DNA from: Massilia sp. KIM
GTDB lineage: Bacteria; Pseudomonadota; Gammaproteobacteria; Burkholderiales; Burkholderiaceae_D
DNA: 64,000 nt
Assembly (NCBI RefSeq): GCF_002007115.1
Contig: NZ_MVAD01000004.1
Span: 1 to 64,000 of the forward strand
Direction of reading: 5' to 3'
The first letter of the stretch is position 1, and the number at the start of each line of letters is the position of its first letter. Of this stretch, positions 1 through 8,718 are shown piece after piece. Under the pieces are notes generated by a model that worked only from the letters and a program-made list of their open reading frames with translations, was not told where the DNA came from and ran no database searches. Made by a program: the position numbers and the translations under genes.

Positions 1-73
1 AGGATTCGCGATCCTGCCCGCGCCTTTGACCGGTTGGCAGCGCCTCTTGTCGTTTCGCGCTGCCATGGAAAGC

Positions 74-102
74 ATATTACATAGCTCGCGATCTAATTGC
101 AA
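74..102 (-). promoter_or_regulatory. Putative sigma70 promoter reading out of the left edge
   Basis: On the minus strand a TTGCAA -35 (97-102) is followed by a 17-nt spacer and a TAATAT -10 (74-79). It would drive a gene lying left of the window. The rest of 1-138 holds no ORF that I can support. Confidence 0.4.
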
Positions 103-138
103 GCGATTAGTGTAACAAGGTGTAACAGGGCGGCGTCG

Positions 139-168
139 AAAAAAAACCCGTCGGAAGTGTCCGGCGGG
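139..168 (-). terminator. Intrinsic terminator of the LacI-family gene
   Basis: Read on the minus strand, a GC-rich stem (CCCGCCGGA / TCCGACGGG, one mismatch, 4-nt loop) is followed directly by eight T. It lies about 30 nt beyond the stop codon of the LacI-family gene, so it ends that single-gene transcript. Confidence 0.85.
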
Positions 169-199
169 CCGCTTGCCACTTGCAGCGGGCTCGCCTGGT

Positions 200-1210
200 T
201 CAGACCAGGCGCACCGACTCGCGCACGACCAGGCTCAAGGGCGGTATCTCGACCGGCGGCTGTTCATGCCCGAGCAGCGACAGCATCATGCGTCCGATGC
301 CGATCCCCGCTTCGTACAGCGGCTGGCGCACCGTGGTCAGCGGCGGCGTGGTGTACATTGAGCTGTGCAGGTCGTCGAAGCCGACGATGGAAATGTCTTC
401 CGGCACCCGGATGTTGCGGCGGTACAGGGCGAGGCGCGCGCCGTAGGCGCTCAGGTCGTTGCTGGCGAAGATGGCGGTGAAGCGCTGGTTCTCGGCCAGC
501 AGCTGGTTCACCGCCAGGAGGCCGCTCGACTCCTGGAAGTCGCCCGGCACCACCAGCCTGGGATCGACCTCGATCTTGTGCCTGGCCAGGGTGTCGTAAT
601 AGCCGGCCAGGCGCGCGCGGGCGTCGCTGTGGTCGGCCGGGCCGGTGATGAAGGCGATGCGGCGATGGCCCTGCTGCACCAGGTAGTCCACCGCTTCGCA
701 GGCGCCGGCGTAGTTGTCCAGGCTAAAGCCCTGCATGCGCTCGCCCGTCATCTTGCGGCCGAAGGCCACGATCGGCACGCGCTTCGAGAAATCCAGGATC
801 TGCTGGTCGCTCATGTGGCCGGTGAGGATGGCCACCCCGTCCACGCGGCGTCCGATCAGGAGTTCGACCCGCTCGGCTTCCTCGTCCGCGTGCCAGTGGC
901 CGCTCATGATCAGGAGCGCGTAGCCGGCCGCCTTGACCGCGTCCTCGATGCCGACCATGGCGCCGTTGAAATAGCCCGATTCCAGGGCCTGGGTCAGCAC
1001 GCCGATGGTTCGGGTGCTGCCCATCTTGAGGCTCTGGGCCAGGCGGTTGGGTTTGTAGTTGAGCTCCCCGATCACGCGCTCGATGCTGCGCCGCTTGTCG
1101 TCGGAGACCTTGGCGGTGCCGTTCAGGAAGCGCGACACCGTGGCGGGAGAGACACCGGCCGCGCTGGCGACCTGATACAGGGTAGTGGTGCTGCTCTCGT
1201 CGTTTTTCAT
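200..1210 (-). CDS. LacI-family transcriptional regulator
   Basis: This is a 336-residue repressor of the LacI/GalR family. An N-terminal helix-turn-helix (about residues 8-27, containing VASAAGVSPATVSRFLNG) and hinge helix (NYKPNRLAQSL) precede a periplasmic-binding-protein-like sensor domain that ends in IVGFDDLHSSMYTTPPLTTV. The frame is open further upstream to a GTG at 1342, but the ATG at 1210 starts just before the HTH and leaves the operator-like palindromes in non-coding DNA, so I prefer it. No good Shine-Dalgarno is visible at either start. It is divergent from the GH1/GH9 operon, so it probably controls beta-glucoside use. The effector is unknown; cellobiose or glucose derivatives are an inference. 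Confidence 0.93.
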   Translation of the reverse strand: MKNDESSTTTLYQVASAAGVSPATVSRFLNGTAKVSDDKRRSIERVIGELNYKPNRLAQSLKMGSTRTIGVLTQALESGYFNGAMVGIEDAVKAAGYALLIMSGHWHADEEAERVELLIGRRVDGVAILTGHMSDQQILDFSKRVPIVAFGRKMTGERMQGFSLDNYAGACEAVDYLVQQGHRRIAFITGPADHSDARARLAGYYDTLARHKIEVDPRLVVPGDFQESSGLLAVNQLLAENQRFTAIFASNDLSAYGARLALYRRNIRVPEDISIVGFDDLHSSMYTTPPLTTVRQPLYEAGIGIGRMMLSLLGHEQPPVEIPPLSLVVRESVRLV

Positions 1211-1319
1211 GAATGTGGTCAGGAGGAAGACCGTGGCAACTTGTCTTTTTGAGTATAGCACGCGTCTATACAGGGCTTCCCCTCCCGCTGGTGCTCCTCG
1301 CCGCGCGCTGCAAGGGCCG

Positions 1320-1332
1320 TGAAAGCGTTTCA
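1320..1332. promoter_or_regulatory. Operator-like inverted repeat TGAAAGCGTTTCA
   Basis: A perfect TGAAA/TTTCA inverted repeat with a 3-nt centre lies in the divergent region, upstream of the preferred start of the LacI-family gene. The arms match those of the 1417-1430 palindrome, so it may be a second, differently spaced half-site pair for autoregulation. Confidence 0.4.
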
Positions 1333-1345
1333 TGAACCTCACGAT

Positions 1346-1357
1346 GGTAGCGCTAAC
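1346..1357. promoter_or_regulatory. TAGCGCTA-core operator-like palindrome
   Basis: GGTAGC/GCTAAC form a near-perfect 12-nt palindrome with a TAGCGCTA core. The same core occurs twice in the gluconate control region (18696-18711 and 18861-18876). LacI-type gluconate repressors of pseudomonads are reported to use TAGCGCT-containing operators. A shared or cross-acting regulator is an inference. Confidence 0.5.
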
Positions 1358-1387
1358 GCCACACGATGTCTTTTTTCTAAAATCTAT

Positions 1388-1416
1388 TTGACACGGTTTA
1401 TTAGAACACTTTACGA
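1388..1416 (+). promoter_or_regulatory. Putative promoter of the beta-glucan operon
   Basis: A consensus -35 TTGACA (1388-1393) is followed by a 17-nt spacer and a poor -10 (TTACGA, 1411-1416). The operator-like palindrome at 1417-1430 abuts it, the position expected for repression. The -10 is weak, so the exact start is uncertain. Confidence 0.45.
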
Positions 1417-1430
1417 TGAAATCGGTTTCA
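1417..1430. promoter_or_regulatory. LacI-type operator TGAAATCGGTTTCA
   Basis: This 14-nt palindrome with a central CG differs by one base from TGAAACCGGTTTCA, the form reported for the LacI-family regulator PtxS and close to other sugar regulators of the family. It sits just downstream of the putative promoter, between the regulator and the operon, so it is the most likely binding site of the adjacent LacI protein. Confidence 0.6.
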
Positions 1431-1506
1431 CGACGCCGGCTGCGGTCGTGACCGAGACCGACCTCGCCTTACCCGAAGACCAATAATTCACAAGCTTGGA
1501 GACAGC

Positions 1507-1697
1507 ATGAAGAGGCATTCCAGGTGACCGCCGAACTCGGCCGGCGCTACCGGAACCCCACGCGGCGCAGCGCGCCTGCCGCGCGCGCCGTGGGCGACGA
1601 CAAGATCGACACCAGCGCTCCCAAGGGCCCAGGCCCCGGGCTCACGCCGACTCGGGCGCCGCGCGCCACCGGCATCGAGACCGCTTCCGATTCCTGA
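1507..1697 (+). other. Leader region with short ORFs or gene remnant ahead of GH1
   Basis: After a GGAG-type ribosome site, an ATG at 1507 opens a six-codon ORF (MKRHSR, stop at 1525-1527). In another frame a GTG at 1524, preceded by GAAGAGG with about 8 nt spacing, opens a 57-codon ORF ending at 1697. Neither product resembles a family I know. A strong hairpin follows at 1712-1741. The layout (promoter, operator, ribosome site, stub, terminator) fits either a deleted first gene, for example a TonB receptor as is common in such loci, or a transcribed leader. Confidence 0.35.
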
Positions 1698-1711
1698 ACA
1701 GGCCGGCCCCA

Positions 1712-1741
1712 CGGCAGGCTCCTCCGGCAGCCTGCCGTTTT
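1712..1741 (+). terminator. Intrinsic terminator-like hairpin upstream of GH1 gene
   Basis: A perfect 9-bp stem (CGGCAGGCT / AGCCTGCCG, 8-nt loop) is followed by TTTT, only 32 nt before the GH1 start codon. It could end the leader ORF, act as an attenuator, or be a leftover terminator of a lost gene. The T-run is short, so read-through is likely. Confidence 0.6.
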
Positions 1742-1773
1742 CCATTCCAGCTCCACCGCAACCCGAGACAGAC

Positions 1774-3117
1774 ATGAACACGAGCCCCAACTTCGATTTC
1801 AACAACGACTTCCCGCCCGACTTCACCTGGGGCGTCGCGACCAGCTCCTTCCAGATCGAAGGGGCGCACGACGCCGACGGCAAGGGTCCGTCCATCTGGG
1901 ACACGTTCTGCCTCGACCCCGCCAACATCAAGGACCAGAGCGACGGCACGGTAGCCTGCGACCATTACCACCGCTACCGCGAAGACGTCGGCATCATGGC
2001 CTCGCTGGGCGTGGACGCCTACCGCTTCTCGATGGCCTGGGCGCGCGTCCAGCCGGACGGCAAGGGCGCGTGGAACGAGGCCGGCTTCGGCTTCTATGAC
2101 CGCCTGCTGGACGAACTGGCCGCCAGGAAGATCCGCCCCCACCTCACCCTCTACCACTGGGACCTGCCCCAGGGCCTGCAGGACGAGGGCGGCTGGCTCA
2201 ATCGCGACACCGCCCACCGCTTCGCCGACTACGCCCACGAAGTGGCGCGCCGCTTCGGCGACCGCATCGAGGCGATCGCCACCCACAACGAACCCTGGTG
2301 CACGGCCAACCTCGGTTACGGCAACGCCCAGTTCGCGCCCGGCGTGGCCGACCTGAAGCAATCGATCCAGGTCTCGCACCACCTGCTGCTGTCGCACGGC
2401 CTGGCCATGCGCGCCATGCGCGAAGTCGGCAGCCGCGCCAAACTCGGCATCGTGCTGAACCAGTGGACCGCCGACCCGGCGACCGACTCGCCGGAAGACC
2501 GCGCCCTGGCCGAATTCGAGTACGCGCGCTCGACCGCCTGGTTCATGGACCCGATCTTCAAGGGCCATTACCCCGAACTGGCCCTGCGCGGCCACGGCGC
2601 CAACGCGCCCGAGGTGCGCGACGGCGACTTCGACATCATCAGGCAGAAGATCGACTTCCTGGGCTGTAACTACTACTTCCGCGCCTGGTGCAGCAGCGCC
2701 ACCCCGCCGGTCCCGGCCCCGGCCAAGCAGGGCGTCACCGACATGGGCTGGGAGATCTACCCCCAGGGCCTGCCCGAATTGCTCGTCAAGCTCAAGGCAG
2801 AGTATCCTGAGCTGCCGCCGATCTACATCACCGAGAACGGCATGGCCAATCCCGACAAGGTCGCGGACGGCCACGTGCACGACCCCCAGCGCATCGCCTA
2901 TGTGCGCAGCCACCTGCACGCCCTCAAGCAGGCGATGGAGGCGGGCGTGGACGTGCGCGGCTACTTCCTGTGGAGCCTGCTCGACAACTTCGAGTGGAAC
3001 TCGGGCTACAGCAAGCGTTTCGGCATCGTGCACGTGGATTACGCCACCCAGCAGCGCACCCTCAAGGACAGCGCGCTGTGGTACCGCGAATTCATCGCGG
3101 CGCGCGCCAGGGCGTAA
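1774..3117 (+). CDS. GH1 beta-glucosidase
   Basis: A 447-residue cytoplasmic glycoside hydrolase family 1 enzyme that removes terminal beta-linked glucose from cellobiose and short beta-glucans. The whole (beta/alpha)8 protein is present, from [15 protein letters not shown] to the C-terminal [14 protein letters not shown]. The acid/base Glu173 lies in THNEPW and the nucleophile Glu354 in ITENG; the length is normal for the family. There is no signal peptide, so substrates must be imported. The ribosome site is weak (GAGACAGAC). It leads an operon with glucokinase, a carrier, a GH9 enzyme and an oxidoreductase, which fits intracellular cellobiose hydrolysis followed by glucose phosphorylation. 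Confidence 0.95.
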   Translation: MNTSPNFDFNNDFPPDFTWGVATSSFQIEGAHDADGKGPSIWDTFCLDPANIKDQSDGTVACDHYHRYREDVGIMASLGVDAYRFSMAWARVQPDGKGAWNEAGFGFYDRLLDELAARKIRPHLTLYHWDLPQGLQDEGGWLNRDTAHRFADYAHEVARRFGDRIEAIATHNEPWCTANLGYGNAQFAPGVADLKQSIQVSHHLLLSHGLAMRAMREVGSRAKLGIVLNQWTADPATDSPEDRALAEFEYARSTAWFMDPIFKGHYPELALRGHGANAPEVRDGDFDIIRQKIDFLGCNYYFRAWCSSATPPVPAPAKQGVTDMGWEIYPQGLPELLVKLKAEYPELPPIYITENGMANPDKVADGHVHDPQRIAYVRSHLHALKQAMEAGVDVRGYFLWSLLDNFEWNSGYSKRFGIVHVDYATQQRTLKDSALWYREFIAARARA

Positions 3118-3154
3118 AGCCTGCGCGGGAAAAAGAAAAGAACAAGGAGGAGAC

Positions 3155-4210
3155 ATGCAAGCCAGTTCGATCTACGATGCCCCGCGCCTCTTGGCCGACA
3201 TCGGCGGCACCAACGCGCGCTTCGCGCTGGAGCACGGACCGGGGAACATCGGCGCCATGCTGACCCTGGCCGGCGCCGACTATCCGCGCTTCGAGGACGC
3301 CGTGCGCGCCTACCTGGCGCACAGCAGCGTGCGCGTGCGCCACGCCGTGATCGCGATCGCCAACCCGGTGGACGGCGACGCCATCAGGATGACCAACCAT
3401 CACTGGGCCTTCTCGATCGAGGCCGCGCGCCGCGAACTCGGGCTGGAGACCCTGCTGGTGGTGAACGACTTCACTGCGCTCGCGATGTCGCTGCCGGTGC
3501 TCGCGCCGGGCGACCTGCTGCGCGTCGGCGGCGGGCAGGCCAGGCCGGGCAGCGCCATCGGCCTGGTGGGCGCCGGCACCGGCCTGGGAGTGTCGGGCCT
3601 GGTCCCGGCCGGCGGACGCTGGACCCCGCTGCACAGCGAGGGCGGCCACGTCGCCTTCTCACCCATGGACGAGGCCGAGCTCGAGGTGCTGCGCTATTGC
3701 TGGCAGCGTTACGACCATGTCTCGGCCGAGCGCTTCGTCTCCGGCCCCGGCCTGGCCCTGATCCGCGAGGCGCTGGCGGCCAGCCGCGGCCTCGACGCCG
3801 ACCTCTCGCTGGCGCCGTCCGAGATCGTGGCGCGCGCCCTCGAGGGCGGCGACGCCCTGTGCCGCGCCACCGTGGACTGCTTCTGCGGCATGCTGGGCAC
3901 GGTGGCGGCCAATCTCGCCGTCACCCTCGGCGCCCAGGGCGGCGTCTACATCGGCGGCGGCGTGGTGCCGCGCCTGGGCGACTACTTCGCCAGTTCGCCC
4001 TTCCGCGCGCGCTTCGAGAAGAAGGGGCGCTTTTCGAACTACACCGCCCAGATACCGACCCTCCTGATCACCGCGCCCTATCCGGCGCTGCTGGGCGCCT
4101 CGAGCATCCTGGCCGAGCACCTGGAGCAGCAGGATGCGCCCTCCCCGGCCCGCGCCGGCGGCGCAGCCATCACCACCCCGACCGCGCGAGCCGGCCATGT
4201 CACTTGCTAA
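3155..4210 (+). CDS. glk: Glucokinase (Glk family)
   Basis: A 351-residue ATP-dependent glucokinase that phosphorylates the glucose released by the preceding beta-glucosidase. The N-terminal phosphate-binding loop [14 protein letters not shown], the sugar-binding stretch VNDFTA, the GAGTGLG loop and the HSEGGH segment are in family order. The start follows AAGGAGGAGAC, a very good ribosome site, 37 nt after the GH1 stop. The C-terminus carries about 20 extra Ala/Pro/Thr-rich residues compared with typical Glk, and its last 14 nt overlap the next gene, so the tail may be a by-product of gene packing. Confidence 0.93.
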   Translation: MQASSIYDAPRLLADIGGTNARFALEHGPGNIGAMLTLAGADYPRFEDAVRAYLAHSSVRVRHAVIAIANPVDGDAIRMTNHHWAFSIEAARRELGLETLLVVNDFTALAMSLPVLAPGDLLRVGGGQARPGSAIGLVGAGTGLGVSGLVPAGGRWTPLHSEGGHVAFSPMDEAELEVLRYCWQRYDHVSAERFVSGPGLALIREALAASRGLDADLSLAPSEIVARALEGGDALCRATVDCFCGMLGTVAANLAVTLGAQGGVYIGGGVVPRLGDYFASSPFRARFEKKGRFSNYTAQIPTLLITAPYPALLGASSILAEHLEQQDAPSPARAGGAAITTPTARAGHVTC

Positions 4211-5528
4211 ACGCTCTCCCCTGCTCTGGGTGCCGACCGGCTACTTCACCATGGCCCTCGGCTACGTGATGCTCACCAGCGTCACCGCCATCATGTTCAA
4301 GAACCTGGGCATGGACAATGGCCGCGCCGCCCAGTATTCGAGCCTGCTGATCCTGGCCTACACCATCAAGCCCCTGTTCGCGCCCCTGGTCGAGATGTAC
4401 CGCACCAAGAAGTTCTTCGTGCTCTGGGCCCAGATCCTGATCGGGGCCGGCTTCGCCGGCGTCGCCATCCTGATGGAGCTGCCCGGCTACATGAGCTTCC
4501 TGATGGTGATCTTCTTCGCCCTGTCCTTCATCGGCGCCACCCAGGACATCGCCAGCGACGGCGTCTACGTCACCTCGCTCGACGCCCGCTCGCAGTCGCT
4601 GTACTGCGGCATCCAGAGCCTGTCCTGGAACATCGGCCCGATCGTCGCCGCCGGCGGCATGGTGTTCCTGAGCGGCTACCTGCACACCACCGTATTCGGC
4701 CATGATCCCAAGGTCTTCGGGCCGGACTGGATCGAATCCTGGCGCATCATCTTCCTGCTGGTGGGCGGCCTGACCCTTCTGATGGCGGCCTGGCACTGGC
4801 GCTTCATGCCGGAAGGCGCGCGCGCCGCCGACACGCCCTCCAGCGTGAAGGACGCCGGCCGCATCCTGCTGGACGCCTTCGTCACCCTGTTCCAGAAGAA
4901 GGGCGTGTGGCGCATGATCGCCTTCGCCTTCCTGTTCCGCCTCAGCACCGGCTTCCTCGAGAAGATCGGTCCCTTCTTCATGGTCGACCCGGTGTCCAAG
5001 GGCGGCCTGGGCCTGTCGAACGAGATGCTGGGCCTGATCTACGGCACCTACGGCCTGGCGGCGGTGCTGCTCGGCTCCCTGCTGGGCGGCCTGTACGTGG
5101 CCAAGCGCGGCCTGAAGTCGGTGCTGTTCGTGCTGTGCTGCGCGATCAACATCCCCAACATCACCTTCCTCCTGATGAGCATCTACCTGCCATCGAGTCT
5201 GTTCCTGGTGACCCTGGGCGTGGTGGTCGAGAAGTTCTTCTTCGGCTTCGGCGCGGTCGGCTTCATGATCTACCTGATGCAGCAGCTCGCGCCGGGCAAG
5301 TACACCACCACCCACTACGCCTTCGGCACCGGCCTGATGGGCCTGTGCAACCTGGTGACCGGCGTGGTCTCCGGCCACCTCCAGGAAATGATGGGCTACG
5401 TCAGCTACTTCGTGTTCGTGATGGTCGCCACCATCCCGTCCTTCCTGGCCACCTGGTTCGCCCCCTTCCACCACGACGACGGCAGCCAGCCTGCCGCGAA
5501 TGCCGACGGCAAGGCGGTGCCCGCATGA
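4197..5528 (+). CDS. MFS transporter (AmpG/PAT-like)
   Basis: A 443-residue inner-membrane carrier of the major facilitator superfamily with about 12 hydrophobic segments, a central cytoplasmic loop near residues 210-240, and the early motif [17 protein letters not shown] between TM2 and TM3. The sequence resembles the AmpG/PAT branch, which moves sugar-containing compounds. The ATG lies inside the 3' end of glk (14-nt overlap) and the stop overlaps the next start (ATGA), so all are co-translated. From context it probably imports cellobiose or short beta-glucans for the GH1 enzyme; this is inferred, not visible in the sequence. Confidence 0.88.
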   Translation: MSLAKRSPLLWVPTGYFTMALGYVMLTSVTAIMFKNLGMDNGRAAQYSSLLILAYTIKPLFAPLVEMYRTKKFFVLWAQILIGAGFAGVAILMELPGYMSFLMVIFFALSFIGATQDIASDGVYVTSLDARSQSLYCGIQSLSWNIGPIVAAGGMVFLSGYLHTTVFGHDPKVFGPDWIESWRIIFLLVGGLTLLMAAWHWRFMPEGARAADTPSSVKDAGRILLDAFVTLFQKKGVWRMIAFAFLFRLSTGFLEKIGPFFMVDPVSKGGLGLSNEMLGLIYGTYGLAAVLLGSLLGGLYVAKRGLKSVLFVLCCAINIPNITFLLMSIYLPSSLFLVTLGVVVEKFFFGFGAVGFMIYLMQQLAPGKYTTTHYAFGTGLMGLCNLVTGVVSGHLQEMMGYVSYFVFVMVATIPSFLATWFAPFHHDDGSQPAANADGKAVPA

Positions 5529-7717
5529 AGCGCCTGTTCCCCTTCCTCCTGCTGGCCTGCGGGCCGGCGCTGGCGCAGACCGGCGCCATCAAGCTCAACC
5601 AGATCGGCTTCCTGCCCCAGTCGCAGAAGCTGGCCGTGGTGCCGCAAGGCGCCGGCGGCGACCGCTTCGAGCTGGTCGGCGCCGACGGCAAGACCGCCTT
5701 TTCCGGCGTGCTGGGCGCGGCGGTGTCCTGGGACGCTTCCGGCGAAACCGTGCGCGTGGCCGATTTTTCCTGGCTCGGCACGCCGGGAAGCTACCGGCTC
5801 AAGGTCGCGGGCCTGCCGCCCTCCGACCCCTTCACGGTGGCGGCGGACGGCTACCGCGCCCTGAACAGCGCGGCCCTGAAGGCTTTCTACTTCAACCGCA
5901 GCGCGATCGCGCTCGCACCGGAGTACGCCGGGCAGTGGGCGCGCGCGGCCGGCCATCCGGACACCCGGGTGCTGGTGCACACCTCGGCCGCGTCCAAGGC
6001 CCGGCCGGCGGGCACGGCGATCTCCAGCCCCAAGGGCTGGTACGACGCCGGCGACTACAACAAGTACGTGGTCAATTCCGGCATCTCGACCTATACCCTG
6101 CTGGCCGCCTTCGAGCACTTCCCGGCCTGGTTCGCCCAGGACATCGCGATTCCCGAGTCCGGCAACGGCGTGCCCGACATCCTCGACGAGGCGATGTGGA
6201 ACCTGGAATGGATGCTCAGCATGCAGGACCCGGCCGACGGCGGCGTCTACCACAAGCTGACCAACCTGCGCTTCGACGGCATGGTGATGCCGGATGCGGC
6301 GACCAGGGAGCGCTACGTGGTCGCCAAGAGCACCGCCGCCGCCCTCGACTTCGCCGCCACCATGGCCGCCGCCAGCCGCGTGCTGGCCGGCTACGACAAA
6401 CAGTGGCCGGGCATGTCCAAGCGCATGCTGGACGCGGCCGAACGCGCCTGGCGCTGGGCCGAGGCCAATCCGGCGCTGCTGTTCAAGAATCCGAAGGACG
6501 TCGTCACCGGCGAATACGGCGACGCCCACCTAGAGGACGAATTCGCCTGGGCCGCGGCCGAGCTCTTCATCACCACCGGCAAGGACCTCTACCTCAAGGC
6601 CCTGCGCCCCGAGACCGTGGCCGCCACCACGCCCTCCTGGAGCGACGTGCGCGGCCTGGCCTGGATGTCGCTGGCCCACCACCGCGAGCGCCTCGGCCCG
6701 CAGTTCGACCGCAGCCTGATCGCCAGCCGCATCGACGGCCTGGCCCAGGGCCTGGCCGCCGAATGGAAGCGCTCGGCCTACCGCGTGCCCACGCGCGGCG
6801 CCGACATGGTCTGGGGCAGCAGCGCCGTCACCCTCAACCAAGCCATGATGCTGCTCCAGGCCTACCGCCTGAACGGCAAGCAGGACTACCTGCTGGCGGC
6901 CCAGTCCGGCCTCGACTATGTCCTGGGCCGCAATGCCACCGGCCTGTCCTTCGTGACCGGCTTCGGCGCGCGCCAGGTGCTGCAGCCGCACCACCGGCCC
7001 TCGATCGCCGACGGGGTCGACGCGCCGGTGCCGGGCTGGCTGTCCGGCGGCCCGAATCCGGGCCAGCAGGACGCCAAGGATTGCCCGCCCTACCCGAGCA
7101 AGCTGCCCGCCCTGTCCTTCATCGACCACGCCTGCAGCTATGCCAGCAACGAGGTCGCAATCAACTGGAACGCGCCGCTCGTCTACGTGAGCGCGGCGCT
7201 GTCCGAACTCACGCCCAAGGTCCGCCCCCTCAAAGCCATGAACGACAAGCTCGTACCCCTCGACCTGCTGCTGCGCCAGGAGCAGCTGCTGCAATTCGAC
7301 CGCTTCGACAACGACACCGCCCTCGAGATCGGCCTCAAGCTGGTCGAGATGGCGCGCGCGCAGAAGAAGGCCGTCACGGTGGAGATCGCCCGCAACGGCA
7401 CCGTGCTGTTCGCGCACGGCATGAACGGCACCTCGCGCGACAACTTCGACTGGATCCGCCGCAAGAGCAACCTGGTCAACCGAACCGGCCACAGCTCCTT
7501 CTACACCCACAACCAGGTGCGCCTGAACGGCGGCGACCACGACGCCATTCCCGCCCTCGATCCACGCGAGTACGCGGCCCATGGCGGCTCCTTCCCCCTG
7601 ATCATCAAAGGCACCGGCCAGGTCGGCACCATCACGGTCTCGGGGCTGCCGGGCGTGGAAGACCATGCGATGGTGGTCAATGCGCTGAAGGACTACCTGA
7701 AAGTGGAGGGCATCTGA
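5525..7717 (+). CDS. Secreted GH9 glucanase fused to UPF0303 domain
   Basis: A 730-residue exported protein. It has a signal peptide (about 1-19, ending ALAQ), an N-terminal Ig-like CelD_N domain (about 22-105), then a GH9 (alpha/alpha)6 catalytic domain with the Asp motif DAGDYNKY and the acid Glu543 in SNEVAINWN. GH9 homology ends near residue 565. From residue 572 (ATG codon at 7238) the same frame continues into a complete UPF0303/HbpS-like domain (LLRQEQLLQFDRF, RNGTVLFAHGMNGTSRDN, GHSSFYTHN, EYAAHGGSFPLIIKGTG, GTITVSGLPGVEDH). UPF0303 proteins are normally separate and about 160 residues long. There is no ribosome site before 7238, so a fused product is likely. The role of the C-terminal domain is unknown. 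Confidence 0.92.
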   Translation: MKRLFPFLLLACGPALAQTGAIKLNQIGFLPQSQKLAVVPQGAGGDRFELVGADGKTAFSGVLGAAVSWDASGETVRVADFSWLGTPGSYRLKVAGLPPSDPFTVAADGYRALNSAALKAFYFNRSAIALAPEYAGQWARAAGHPDTRVLVHTSAASKARPAGTAISSPKGWYDAGDYNKYVVNSGISTYTLLAAFEHFPAWFAQDIAIPESGNGVPDILDEAMWNLEWMLSMQDPADGGVYHKLTNLRFDGMVMPDAATRERYVVAKSTAAALDFAATMAAASRVLAGYDKQWPGMSKRMLDAAERAWRWAEANPALLFKNPKDVVTGEYGDAHLEDEFAWAAAELFITTGKDLYLKALRPETVAATTPSWSDVRGLAWMSLAHHRERLGPQFDRSLIASRIDGLAQGLAAEWKRSAYRVPTRGADMVWGSSAVTLNQAMMLLQAYRLNGKQDYLLAAQSGLDYVLGRNATGLSFVTGFGARQVLQPHHRPSIADGVDAPVPGWLSGGPNPGQQDAKDCPPYPSKLPALSFIDHACSYASNEVAINWNAPLVYVSAALSELTPKVRPLKAMNDKLVPLDLLLRQEQLLQFDRFDNDTALEIGLKLVEMARAQKKAVTVEIARNGTVLFAHGMNGTSRDNFDWIRRKSNLVNRTGHSSFYTHNQVRLNGGDHDAIPALDPREYAAHGGSFPLIIKGTGQVGTITVSGLPGVEDHAMVVNALKDYLKVEGI

Positions 7718-8712
7718 TGAGCGCGGCACAAGACCAGCCGGTACGCTGGGGCATCCTCGGCACCGGCCGCATCGCCCACGATTTCGCCAAGGGCCTGCGC
7801 GACGCCCCCAATGCCGTGCTGGCGGCGGTGGGCTCGCGCACCCTCGACGGCGCGCGCGCCTTCGCGGAGGAATTCGGCGTTCCCGCTGCCTATGGTTCCT
7901 ACGGCGAACTGGCGCTGGCGCCGGACGTGGACATCATCTACATCGGCACCCCGCACCCGATGCACGCCGAGAACGCGGTCCTGGCCCTGCGCGGCGGCAA
8001 GGCGGTGCTGTGCGAGAAGCCCTTCGCCATGAACCGGCGCGAAGCCGGCGAGGTGGTGGCCCTGGCGCGCGCCAAGAACCTGTTCCTGATGGAGGCGATG
8101 TGGACCCGCTTCATGCCGGCCATCGCCGAGGTCAAGCGCATCATCGCCTCGGGCGAGATCGGCACGGTGACCCAGGTCCACGCCGACTTCGGCTTCTCGG
8201 CCACCACCGACCCGGCGCACCGCATCAACAACCGCGAGCTGGGCGGCGGCGCCCTGCTCGACCTGGGCATCTATCCGCTCTCGATCGCCTGCGCCCTGCT
8301 GGGCAAGGTCGACACGGTGCAGGCCCAGGCCATCATGGGCGAGACCGGCGTGGATCTCACGACCGCCTTCACCATGAAGCATGCGGGCGGCACCCTGTCG
8401 ATCTGCAGCTGCTCGATGCGGGCGCGTTCCGGTTCCGAGATGACCGTCTCCGGCACCAAGGGCAGCGTGCGCATGCACCGCATGTTCCACCTCGCGACCA
8501 GGGTGACGGTCGACCTGGTGGACGGCAGCTCGCGCACGATCGACACCCCTTACCTCGGCAACGGCTACACCCACGAGGCGATCGAGGCCGGCCGCTGCCT
8601 GCGCGAGGGCGCGCTCGAGCATCCCCTGATGACCCACGAGGACACCCTCAGTCTGATGGGCTTGCTGGACACGATCCGCAAGCAGATCGGGCTGCGCTAT
8701 CCCAGCGACTGA
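7717..8712 (+). CDS. Gfo/Idh/MocA-family NAD(P) oxidoreductase
   Basis: A 331-residue cytoplasmic dehydrogenase. The N-terminal Rossmann fold shows WGILGTGRIA; the family CEKP motif has Lys101 in LCEKPFAM; the C-terminal half is the alpha/beta substrate domain (GGGALLDLGIYPLSIA). It resembles the dihydrodiol/xylose dehydrogenase-like subgroup, so a free or phosphorylated sugar is a likely substrate, but none can be named. The ATG overlaps the stop of the GH9 fusion gene by one base (TGATG), so it is translationally coupled and is the last gene of the operon. It converges on the porin gene with a 6-nt gap. Confidence 0.92.
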   Translation: MSAAQDQPVRWGILGTGRIAHDFAKGLRDAPNAVLAAVGSRTLDGARAFAEEFGVPAAYGSYGELALAPDVDIIYIGTPHPMHAENAVLALRGGKAVLCEKPFAMNRREAGEVVALARAKNLFLMEAMWTRFMPAIAEVKRIIASGEIGTVTQVHADFGFSATTDPAHRINNRELGGGALLDLGIYPLSIACALLGKVDTVQAQAIMGETGVDLTTAFTMKHAGGTLSICSCSMRARSGSEMTVSGTKGSVRMHRMFHLATRVTVDLVDGSSRTIDTPYLGNGYTHEAIEAGRCLREGALEHPLMTHEDTLSLMGLLDTIRKQIGLRYPSD

Positions 8713-8718
8713 GCCGCC

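Noticed and set aside
365..1252. Long plus-strand open frames opposite real genes (also opposite 4.2-5.5, 10-13, 19.5-22.6, 24-27, 28.7-31.8, 34-37 and 43.6-46.5 kb)
   Set aside because: They are side effects of GC-rich codons on the other strand: His/Arg/Ala/Gly-rich translations without family signatures or ribosome sites.
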